Source of the DNA: CAIKMD01 sp963740675
Lineage (GTDB): Bacteria; Pseudomonadota; Alphaproteobacteria; ATCC43930; CGMCC-115725
DNA length: 64,000 bases
Direction: 5' to 3'
Assembly: GCA_963740675.1 (NCBI GenBank)
Contig: CAVUFS010000001.1
Location: forward strand, 124,001-188,000
The notes below the pieces were generated by a model that saw only the letters and a list, made by a program, of their open reading frames with translations, was not told where the DNA came from and made no database searches. The position numbers and the translations under genes were made by a program. Positions 36,119 through 43,612 of this stretch are shown here, in pieces (position 1 is the stretch's first letter; each line of letters opens with the position of its first letter).

Positions 36119-37840
36119 TCAGCGGCCGCGCAGGCTGGCGGTCCGGTCTTTGTCGAGCGTCATCGTGTCCGGATTGACGGCGACGCCGTAATCGCGCTCG
36201 GCTGTCTCGACCGACACATAACCGTTGAGCACGTCTTCCAGCACTTCCTCGACCGGCCGCTTCTTCGGGTCGCCATAGCCGCCGCCGCCCGGCATCTCGA
36301 CCATGAAGGTCTCGCCCGGCTCCATGCGGATAGTCTCCAGCGGCTTCAGCGGCCGCTCGTGATTGGTGCCGCGATTGAGCGTCGCGCTTACCACGGGCGG
36401 ATTGTGGCCCTCGAAAATGCCCCAGCCGCCGAATTTGAATTGATGGCCGAGCCGCAAGGTCGTCGTCGCATGGCCGAGCAATTCGTATTCCTTGCGATTG
36501 CCGATGCCGCCGCGATGCGTGCCGGCGCCAGCGGAATCGGTGATCCACTCATAGCGCTTCACGCGGATCGGGAATTCGGTCTCGATCACCTCGATCGGCG
36601 TGTTCGGCGTCACATTGAGGAAGCCGACCGTGCCCGACGAGCCGTCATGATCCGATTTGCCGCCTTGCGCCGATGTGAACAGCTCGTACTGCACGGCTTT
36701 GCGGCCGGTGCGGTTCTGGTCGTAGCCGACCGCGATCGCACCCAGGCCCAGGCCCGGCGAGGCAACGGCGCGGCCCGGATTGAATTTCGCGAGGGCGCGG
36801 TTGCATGTGCTGTAGAGCACGTTGGCGAGGCCGAAATAGGAATTGATCGGTGCCGGCCATTTCGGATTGGTGATCTTGCCTTCGGGATTGATGAAGTGGA
36901 TGACGCGGCGCATCCCGTCATTGAAGGGGATGGTCGGGTCGAGCATCGTCACCAGCGCCATCACCGCCGCGACATGGCTCACCTGCGGCCGCAGATTGGT
37001 CGGGCCCTTCACCTGATCGTTGGTCTCAGAATAGTCGAAAGTGATGTCGCGGCCTTTCTTCACCACCTTCACATGGATACGCAGCGGCTTGTCGAGATCG
37101 ACGCCGTCGTGATCGACCATCGCCTCGGCCTCGGCCTCGCCATCGGGCCAGGCTTCGATACCGTCGCGCACGCGCTTCTCCGACATCGCCAGCACCGCCG
37201 GCATCGCCGCTTTGATCGTCTCGGTGCCGTATTCCTTGCAGAGGGCGCGGACCTGATCGGCCCCGACCAGCGTGCAGCCGACCTGCGCGCGCAGATCGCC
37301 CTCGATGATCTCGGGGATGCGGCAATTGTGCCGGATGATCGCCAGCACTTCGGGAATAACGCCGTCCTTGGTCCAGAATTTGACGCCGGGGAGGATCAAT
37401 CCTTCGTGGAAAATCTCGCGCGCGCCAGCGCCGGACGAGCCGGGGACAAGGCCGCCGACATCGGGCTTATGCGCGTGCGAGCCGCTGAAGCCGATGACTT
37501 CGCCGTCGACGAAGATCGGCGTGATGATGACGATGTCGGGCACGTGTAGCGTGCCGCCGAGATAAGGATCGTTCGAGATGAAGCACTCGCCGTCCTTCAT
37601 CGTCGCGATCGGATAGCGGTCGAGGATGCTTCGCACCGTGTAGAGATAGGAGAAGAGATGCAGCGGCCCACCCGAACCCTCGATGCAATTGCCTTCCGTG
37701 TCGAGCAAAGTACAGGAGCCGTCATGCGATTCGCGCAGGATGGTCGAATAGCCGCTGTGGAACAGCAGATGCTCCATCGTCGAGACCAGCTCTTGCAGCC
37801 GGGCGATGATGATTTCGAGCGTGATCGGATCGAGCTTCAT
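36119..37840 (-). CDS. hyuB: Hydantoinase B/oxoprolinase family protein
   Basis: 573 residues, full length for HyuB. Features: PITLEIIIARLQELVSTMEH, SNDPYLGGTLHVPDIVIITP, GSHAHKPDVGG, and late GAGTHRGGIGNRKEYEL and VEMPGGGGYGDPKKRPVEEV. HyuB partners HyuA in ATP-dependent opening of cyclic amides (hydantoins, 5-oxoproline, caprolactam); related pairs carboxylate acetone or acetophenone. It lies 30 nt after hyuA and is surely co-expressed with it. The symbol reflects the family, not a proven substrate. Confidence 0.9.
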   Translation of the reverse strand: MKLDPITLEIIIARLQELVSTMEHLLFHSGYSTILRESHDGSCTLLDTEGNCIEGSGGPLHLFSYLYTVRSILDRYPIATMKDGECFISNDPYLGGTLHVPDIVIITPIFVDGEVIGFSGSHAHKPDVGGLVPGSSGAGAREIFHEGLILPGVKFWTKDGVIPEVLAIIRHNCRIPEIIEGDLRAQVGCTLVGADQVRALCKEYGTETIKAAMPAVLAMSEKRVRDGIEAWPDGEAEAEAMVDHDGVDLDKPLRIHVKVVKKGRDITFDYSETNDQVKGPTNLRPQVSHVAAVMALVTMLDPTIPFNDGMRRVIHFINPEGKITNPKWPAPINSYFGLANVLYSTCNRALAKFNPGRAVASPGLGLGAIAVGYDQNRTGRKAVQYELFTSAQGGKSDHDGSSGTVGFLNVTPNTPIEVIETEFPIRVKRYEWITDSAGAGTHRGGIGNRKEYELLGHATTTLRLGHQFKFGGWGIFEGHNPPVVSATLNRGTNHERPLKPLETIRMEPGETFMVEMPGGGGYGDPKKRPVEEVLEDVLNGYVSVETAERDYGVAVNPDTMTLDKDRTASLRGR

Positions 37841-37870
37841 CGGGGCTTTTCCGTTGGTCGCGTTGCGTGC

Positions 37871-39940
37871 TCATGGATTCACCTCGATGATGATATTGCC
37901 GTAACGCTCGATCTCGGCTTTCTGGCCGGGGAGGATAACGGTCGTGGAATCAAGCTGCTCGATGATCGCCGGGCCTTTGATCATCGCGCCGGCGCCCAGC
38001 TTGGTGCGGTCATAGATCGGCGTGTCGAGATAGCCCTCTGTGTCGTCGAACAGCACCTTGCGCCGGGCGACCGGCTTCGGATCGCGCTCGCCTTTGGGCA
38101 ATTCGGGCAGGTCGAGCTTCGCGACTTCGGCGATCGACATGACGCGGACATTGACGATGTCCGGAATCTCGCCCGTCGCCGCCGTGCCGTAGACCTCTTT
38201 GTGCATCTGATCGAACGCGGCGCGGACCTTTGCCTTATCGTCCTCGATGAAAGTCTCGTTGCTGCAATCGATGGTCAGCTCATAGCCTTGGAAGGGGTAA
38301 CGCATATCGAGCTGGCGCTGCAGCTTCACGTCTTTCGGCTCGAAGCCTTCTTGCGTCGCTTCGCGGCGGGCGCGTTCTTCAAGCTGCGTGAAGATGGTGT
38401 TGAGCTCGTCGACCGGCACTTTGGCGAGCGAGCCCATGCGCGTCTGCAGGTAATAGTGCTTCACGTCGGTCTGCAGCAGGCCCATAGCGCAGGAGATGCC
38501 GGGATAGGGCGGCACGATCACGCGCGCGATGCCGATATCCTTGGCAACGCGTGTGCCCAGCACCGGACCGCCGCCGCCGAACGCCAGCAGGGAGAACATG
38601 CGCGGATCGAGACCGCGCTCGACGAAGGACAACCGCAGGCCGACTTCGATATTCGTGCAGACGACGCGGATGATGCCGAGCGCCGCCTGTTGCAGGCTGA
38701 GTCCGAGCGGCTTTGCAATCTTCTCGGTGATCGCCTTCTCGGCCAGCTCCGGCAAGATCTTGAAGCGGCCGCCGACGAAATTGTTCGGGTTGAGATAGCC
38801 GAGCACGATATTCGCGTCGGTGACGGTCGGATTCTTGCCGCCATGGTCGTAGCAGGCGGGGCCCGGATCAGCGCCGGCCGATTGCGGTCCGCCTTTCAGC
38901 AGCCCGTCTGGCCCGATATGCGCAATTGTGCCGCCGCCCGCGCCCAGGGCGCGGATCTGGATCATCGGCGTGCCGATATCCTGATCGTGGATGCGGCCGT
39001 GGCGGGTTTCCTGGTAGGCGTTCTTATAAAGAACGCTGATATCGGTGCTGGTGCCGCCGACATCGAAGGTGACGATGTTGGGCTCGTTGATCAGCTTGCC
39101 GAGACCGACACCGAAGACGACGCCTGCCGCCGGACCCGACAGCAGCGTCTGGTTCGGATATTCGGTGGCGATGTCGATCTGCATCAAGCCGCCATTCGAC
39201 TGCATGATGAAGAGCTTCTTGGTGTGGAGCCCGGTCTCGCGCAGCCGGCCGGTGATCGCGCGCAAGTAATTGGCGACGACTGGTCCGACATAGGCATCGA
39301 GTACGGTCGTCGACAACCGCAGATATTCGCGGATCAGCGGCAGCACCAGGCTCGACAGCGACACGCGCGCCGTCGGATGCTCCTCGCGGATGATCTCGGC
39401 CGTGCGCTGCTCGTGCTTCGGATTGATGAAGGAGAAGAGATAGCAGACGGCGATCGACTGGACGTCTTGCTCTTTGAGCTTGCGGGCAGCCACACGCACG
39501 GCGTTCTCGTCGAGCGGCTCCAGTTCCTCGCCGTCGAAGCCGAGGCGGCCGCCCACCTCATGGGTCATCTTCTGCGGCACGAGGCCAACGGGCTTCTGCC
39601 AATGCGAGTCGATGAGATCGGGACCCATCGGCCGGTTGCCGCCGCGCATGTCGTAGATCGCGCGGAAGCCCTTGGTGATCAGCAGGCCCGATTTCGCACC
39701 CTTGCCCTCGATCGTCGCGTTCGTCGCGACCGTCGTGCCATGCGCGAAGAAGTCGATGTCCTGCGCTTTGATCTCTGGATGGACCTCCATCAGGTTCTGC
39801 AACCCCGCCGCGACCGCGCGCGATGGGTCGACGGGAATGGACGGAACCTTCGTGACGAGGATCTTCCCCGTCTCGATCTCCATGCCGACCACGTCGGTAA
39901 AAGTGCCGCCGATATCGATGCCGACGCGCCAACCTGGCAT
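37871..39940 (-). CDS. hyuA: Hydantoinase A/oxoprolinase family ATPase
   Basis: 689 residues. It starts with the phosphate loop VGIDIGGTFTDVV of the sugar-kinase/Hsp70 fold, followed by FFAHGTTVATNATIEGKGAK, LFIMQSNGGLM, LSGPAAGVVFGV, FDVGGTSTDISVLY and ALGAGGGTIAHI, all hallmarks of HyuA/oxoprolinase A. It uses ATP to activate a carbonyl for attack in the HyuAB complex. The ATG has GGGGGA about seven bases upstream. It lies 28 nt after the LigB-type gene. The family also covers acetophenone carboxylase and caprolactamase subunits, so the substrate is open. Confidence 0.92.
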   Translation of the reverse strand: MPGWRVGIDIGGTFTDVVGMEIETGKILVTKVPSIPVDPSRAVAAGLQNLMEVHPEIKAQDIDFFAHGTTVATNATIEGKGAKSGLLITKGFRAIYDMRGGNRPMGPDLIDSHWQKPVGLVPQKMTHEVGGRLGFDGEELEPLDENAVRVAARKLKEQDVQSIAVCYLFSFINPKHEQRTAEIIREEHPTARVSLSSLVLPLIREYLRLSTTVLDAYVGPVVANYLRAITGRLRETGLHTKKLFIMQSNGGLMQIDIATEYPNQTLLSGPAAGVVFGVGLGKLINEPNIVTFDVGGTSTDISVLYKNAYQETRHGRIHDQDIGTPMIQIRALGAGGGTIAHIGPDGLLKGGPQSAGADPGPACYDHGGKNPTVTDANIVLGYLNPNNFVGGRFKILPELAEKAITEKIAKPLGLSLQQAALGIIRVVCTNIEVGLRLSFVERGLDPRMFSLLAFGGGGPVLGTRVAKDIGIARVIVPPYPGISCAMGLLQTDVKHYYLQTRMGSLAKVPVDELNTIFTQLEERARREATQEGFEPKDVKLQRQLDMRYPFQGYELTIDCSNETFIEDDKAKVRAAFDQMHKEVYGTAATGEIPDIVNVRVMSIAEVAKLDLPELPKGERDPKPVARRKVLFDDTEGYLDTPIYDRTKLGAGAMIKGPAIIEQLDSTTVILPGQKAEIERYGNIIIEVNP

Positions 39941-39968
39941 TGAATGTCCCCCGATTTCCTAAACTAGT

Positions 39969-40982
39969 TTAAGACCACGTCGCGAAAGCCATCGCGTTGC
40001 CGGTGCCCGCTTCCGAGCGATAGCACGGCACATAATCGAGCAGCTTCATCGTGAAGCCGCTCGCTTCCAGCGCGCCGCGCGCCACGATCCAATTTTTGGT
40101 TTCCGATGTGCCCGAGCGAAACAACGCATCATCCTCGCCGGTGATCGCATCGACATCGTCGCGCTGGAACGCGCCAAGGATGCGATGGTCGAATTCCTCG
40201 TCGATGACGAAATGGCTGAGCCCGCCCGAGCCGACCACGACAACGCGTGCATCGCCCGGCCAGCTTGCGATGGCGCGGCCGAGCGCGCGGCCGAACTCGA
40301 AGCAGCGCCGGGGCGATGGCTGGTTGGGCGGATAGAAAGTGTTCACCAGCACCGGCACCAGCGGCACCGCGCGATCCTGCAACAGCCGGCGATAGATGAA
40401 ACCGTACGCATGGCCGAGATTCACGATCTCACCATCGCGTTTCGGCTGTGCCATAATCGCCGCGACATCGAAGCCGTCCCGCATCGCCTGCGCGATCATG
40501 TGCTCGGCGAGGTCTTTCGCGATGGGATAAGGCTGATCGGCGGGCGGGTGATAGCCGGTGACCGCGGCGCCGCGGCCTTCGCGCGTGTGGCGGGCCATCT
40601 CCTCAGCGGTCGGCGCGAAATTCACGACCTCGCTGCCGCAAAAGACGCCGAAAGTCGGCTGCAACTCTTCGGTGAACCATTCATGCTGATCGTCGCCGAT
40701 AATGACCATGATGTCGGGCTTGGCGGCGGCGAGGATATCGCCCAGCGCATCGAGTTGGTTCTGGCAACGATCGTAATGCGCCTGGCGGGCAGGCGCGGTG
40801 TTGCGCGCGGCGAAGCCGTCGGCCTGGCGCAAGGCGTAGAGTTGGTCGAAGGAATAGTGGTTGCCGCGAAAGGCGAGCGCCTTGTTGCGGCGGTCGGCGG
40901 CGGCGCGGCCGTCCCATTCCTGCGGCGGCGTCGACAGCATCGAGCCGTGCGATGTCCCGATTCCGAGAACCAGCTTGGCCAA
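39969..40982 (-). CDS. LigB-family extradiol dioxygenase-like protein
   Basis: 337 residues starting at a TTG with a GGGAGGAA site upstream. The LigB (class III extradiol) fold is indicated by GIGTSHGSML (His12 as likely iron ligand), DIMVIIGDDQHEWF, PLVPVLVNTFYPP and VVVVGSGGLSHFVIDEEFDH. Such enzymes are related to protocatechuate 4,5-dioxygenase beta subunit, gallate dioxygenase and DODA, and cleave catecholic rings. No separate LigA subunit is adjacent. It is the first gene downstream of the 41031 palindrome and heads the six-gene operon. Confidence 0.88.
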   Translation of the reverse strand: MAKLVLGIGTSHGSMLSTPPQEWDGRAAADRRNKALAFRGNHYSFDQLYALRQADGFAARNTAPARQAHYDRCQNQLDALGDILAAAKPDIMVIIGDDQHEWFTEELQPTFGVFCGSEVVNFAPTAEEMARHTREGRGAAVTGYHPPADQPYPIAKDLAEHMIAQAMRDGFDVAAIMAQPKRDGEIVNLGHAYGFIYRRLLQDRAVPLVPVLVNTFYPPNQPSPRRCFEFGRALGRAIASWPGDARVVVVGSGGLSHFVIDEEFDHRILGAFQRDDVDAITGEDDALFRSGTSETKNWIVARGALEASGFTMKLLDYVPCYRSEAGTGNAMAFATWS

Positions 40983-41030
40983 GAAAATTCCTCCCGGCGG
41001 ACAGCTTAAAGCTCCCGCCGCCGCGGTCTA

Positions 41031-41053
41031 ATAGATAACCGGGGTTTATCTAT
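41031..41053. promoter_or_regulatory. Putative LysR operator palindrome
   Basis: A perfect 8-bp inverted repeat, ATAGATAA-N7-TTATCTAT, lies 49 nt upstream of the TTG start of the LigB-like gene and 10 nt after the lysR stop codon. Size, symmetry and place before a regulated operon next to a LysR gene fit a LysR-type binding site. It could alternatively act as part of a terminator, but it is AT-rich and lacks a T-run. Confidence 0.55.
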
Positions 41054-41062
41054 AACGAAAGC

Positions 41063-42037
41063 TTATAGCTGCTTGCGCTGGCGGGCAGCCGGCCGTGTCC
41101 GGGGTTGCGGCGGGGCCGTCGGCGTGCCCCGCAGCCGCGCGGCCGTGGCTTTGATTTCTTGGATGAAAAGCTGCGCCGTAGCGGTCAGATCGGCGTCCTC
41201 GCGACGGAGGATGCCGACCGGATAGCCCGGTAGCGGCCGCTCGGTCGGCAGTTCGATCAGCGAGCCCGCCTCGATGCTCTCGGCGACGAGGTTATAGGGC
41301 AGGATCGCCACCGCATCGGATTGACGCAGATAGTCGGCCGCGATGTTGTGGCCGGCTTCGATGAAATTGCGCGGGAATTCCAGCCCCGCGACGGCGAACA
41401 GATTCTCCACCTGATCGCGGAAATCGCGATAGGGATGGAGGATGAACCACGGATAGCCGTGCAGCTCCTTCGGCGTGACGCGTTTCTTGGCGGCCAGCGG
41501 ATGGCCCGGCCGCGCGGTGAGGCAGAGTCGTTCCTGGAACAGCACCTCGTACTGGATGCCGGCCATCTGCTCCGGCGTGCCGATGCCGGCGACAATGAAA
41601 TCGAGCTCGGCGAGACGCAGCGAAGGCAACAGCGCGTCGAGATTCGCCGGATTGGCGATGACGGCCACCAGTGGATGGTCGCGTTTGAAGTGCGCGAGCG
41701 CCTGCGGCACCAGACGGAAGGAAATGATCGGCGGCGCACCGAAGGTCACTTGGCCGCGCTCGGCCTTCAGCACCGCTTGCAGGTGCGATATCCCGGCATT
41801 GATCTCCGACAGCACGTTGATGGCGTGATGAATGAAGACCTTGCCATAGCCGGTGAGTGCGACGCCGTTGCGGTTGCGCTGCAGCAGCTTGGCGCCGAGC
41901 GCGGTTTCGAGATCGCGCAGTCCGTTGGTGATCGCCGGCTGCGAGACGTGGAGCCGCTCAGAAGCGCGGAGCAGCGAGCCGCTGCGCGCTGCCTCCACGA
42001 AATAGCTGAGCTGGCGCAGGCGGACGGCGCGATCCAT
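41063..42037 (-). CDS. LysR-family transcriptional regulator
   Basis: 324 residues from ATG 42037. The winged helix-turn-helix covers 1-62: RLRQLSYFVEAARSGSLLRA, SQPAITNGLRDLETALGAKL. The rest is the LysR substrate-binding domain (GQVTFGAPPIISFRLVPQAL and later segments) with a basic tail (RTRPAARQRKQ). It sits 5 nt after the MetE-like gene and just upstream of the LigB-HyuAB-DctP-Rieske operon on the same strand. It is the natural candidate to control that operon, probably in response to the pathway substrate (inference). Confidence 0.92.
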   Translation of the reverse strand: MDRAVRLRQLSYFVEAARSGSLLRASERLHVSQPAITNGLRDLETALGAKLLQRNRNGVALTGYGKVFIHHAINVLSEINAGISHLQAVLKAERGQVTFGAPPIISFRLVPQALAHFKRDHPLVAVIANPANLDALLPSLRLAELDFIVAGIGTPEQMAGIQYEVLFQERLCLTARPGHPLAAKKRVTPKELHGYPWFILHPYRDFRDQVENLFAVAGLEFPRNFIEAGHNIAADYLRQSDAVAILPYNLVAESIEAGSLIELPTERPLPGYPVGILRREDADLTATAQLFIQEIKATAARLRGTPTAPPQPRTRPAARQRKQL

Positions 42038-42042
42038 GGCGC

Positions 42043-43062
42043 TTAGTCCAGCGCCGCGACCTGACGGTGGAGCGCGAAGACCTCGGGAATGGTCTCTGGT
42101 GCGAAATAGCGGCCCATGCCGCATTCCGTGCCGATGCCGAAGGCCGGCGCGAATTTTCGCGCTGCGTCGAGCTTGCGCCTGGCGCCCTCGATCCCGTCGA
42201 GGCGGTGGATGAGGCCGAGCATCAATTCGGTCTCGGGCCGCAAGCGCAAATCGACGAGCGGTGCGAAATAAGTCTCGTCCTCGCGCTCTTTCGGCACCGG
42301 CATATGCACCCAGTCGATATCATGCTTGGCGCGTGCCGCGATGGCGTTGTGGAACGCGACCATCACGCCCATGTCGCGTGGATTGACGTAATGCTTATCC
42401 TCGCCGGCATCGCCATAACAAAGATGAATCCCGCCTTCGACCGCATCGGGAAGGCAATCGAGCGCGCGCGCAATCGAAGTGGCAAGCTCGTCCATGTCGA
42501 AATCGCGCATCGAGCCGTTCGGGTTGTCGAGCGATTGGGTGATCTCGACCGCGATGTCCCATTGCACGGCGAGATCGTCGGGCGGGATCACATGCGCGAT
42601 GGCATTGATCTCGGCGAAAAGCTGTCGCTCGTAGATCGGCCACACCTCGCGCACGGCGTCGAGGTCGATGCAATGCCCCATCACGCCAAAGGCTGTCGGC
42701 ACGCTGATCTGGAAACGCGTGCCGGGCGCGATCTTTCCGGCCACCCGCGCCGCCGCGAAAAGCGCATAGGATTCGCGCGCCGCGGCGAGATAGCCCAGCG
42801 GCCCGAAATCGATCGCGTTTAGATCCTGGCCAGGTGCCGGGCGATAGCGCTGATTGGTCATGTGCAGGTAGCGCGCGAGCCCGCCCGGGATCATGCCGGC
42901 CGCGCGGCCGATAATCGGCGCTTGCGGGCGCAGCCAGCCGCGTTTCTTCTCGCCATCGGGAAGCCGCTTGGCGAGCGGACCGAAAGACGCGCCTGCGAGC
43001 TCGAAGACCTCGTGGGCCTCGAGCGGCACGCCGCCGACGAGATGAATGGGTCGCTCCGCCAT
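42043..43062 (-). CDS. MetE-like (cobalamin-independent methionine synthase C-domain-like) protein
   Basis: 339 residues, an UROD/MetE-type TIM barrel. His213 and Cys215 in GGIHLCYGD, and Cys314 in GTECGMGR, match in order and context the zinc-binding His-x-Cys and Cys of MetE. Other segments are FQISVPTAFGVMGHC and AVQWDIAVEITQ. MetE itself has an extra N-terminal barrel that is absent here. Stand-alone relatives can be methyltransferases acting on other thiols or methyl donors. It is placed directly before lysR in a catabolic cluster, so it may take a methyl group released from the substrate (inference). Start uncertain (ATG 43062 or GTG 43068). Confidence 0.7.
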   Translation of the reverse strand: MAERPIHLVGGVPLEAHEVFELAGASFGPLAKRLPDGEKKRGWLRPQAPIIGRAAGMIPGGLARYLHMTNQRYRPAPGQDLNAIDFGPLGYLAAARESYALFAAARVAGKIAPGTRFQISVPTAFGVMGHCIDLDAVREVWPIYERQLFAEINAIAHVIPPDDLAVQWDIAVEITQSLDNPNGSMRDFDMDELATSIARALDCLPDAVEGGIHLCYGDAGEDKHYVNPRDMGVMVAFHNAIAARAKHDIDWVHMPVPKEREDETYFAPLVDLRLRPETELMLGLIHRLDGIEGARRKLDAARKFAPAFGIGTECGMGRYFAPETIPEVFALHRQVAALD

Positions 43063-43140
43063 AGCCACCAAGATAGCAGGCGGTGCGTCGGCGACAATGA
43101 ACGCCGCAGCGCGTGGCAGGCTGGATGGCGATTGTGCCGG

Positions 43141-43509
43141 CTAGGCGGCGAGGAGAGCGTTGACCGTTTCGATGAAGTCGTCGGGATCGAGCGGTTTGGC
43201 GAGCGTTTTGGTGGCGCCGACTTCGCGAGCCGCTTCGAGCGGGTCGGTGACGCCAATACGAGCGCCGCCCGAGATGGCGATGATCTTTGCCTCGGGGCAA
43301 AGATGCTTGATCTCTTGGATGGTCTGGATGCCGCCCTGCTCTGGCATGATGAGATCGGCGATCACGAGATCAGGGTGCTGGTTGCGATAGATGCGCACGC
43401 CGGCATGGCCATTCTCGGCGCTGATGACGTGGTAGCCTTCTTCCTCAAGCAAATAGATGAGGGTCGTTAGAACGGCGATGTTGTCGTCGATCACCAGGAC
43501 CGTGCGCAC
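43141..43509 (-). CDS. Single-domain response regulator (CheY-like)
   Basis: 122 residues, a receiver domain only. VLVIDDN carries the acidic pair, Asp52 in VIADLIMPEQGG is the phospho-acceptor, and the Lys in TLAKPLDP completes the site. The GGARIG stretch after AISGG is typical of receivers linked to PAS kinases. It lies 100 nt after the multi-PAS kinase gene on the same strand, so it is probably that kinase's partner and passes phosphate on or acts by protein contact. Confidence 0.9.
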   Translation of the reverse strand: MRTVLVIDDNIAVLTTLIYLLEEEGYHVISAENGHAGVRIYRNQHPDLVIADLIMPEQGGIQTIQEIKHLCPEAKIIAISGGARIGVTDPLEAAREVGATKTLAKPLDPDDFIETVNALLAA

Positions 43510-43612
43510 GGCCGTCTCACTCCAGCTATCGTGAATAAAACCAGCGATTTAGTGACTTTGAAATGTAGAGGCGGATCGTTAACGGAGTGTTGACGGCGCG
43601 GAAAAGTTGGGA

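Noticed and set aside
37658..39943. 761-codon plus-strand frame opposite hyuA
   Set aside because: hyuA is a full-length, well-conserved gene on the other strand; the frame has no family match or ribosome site.
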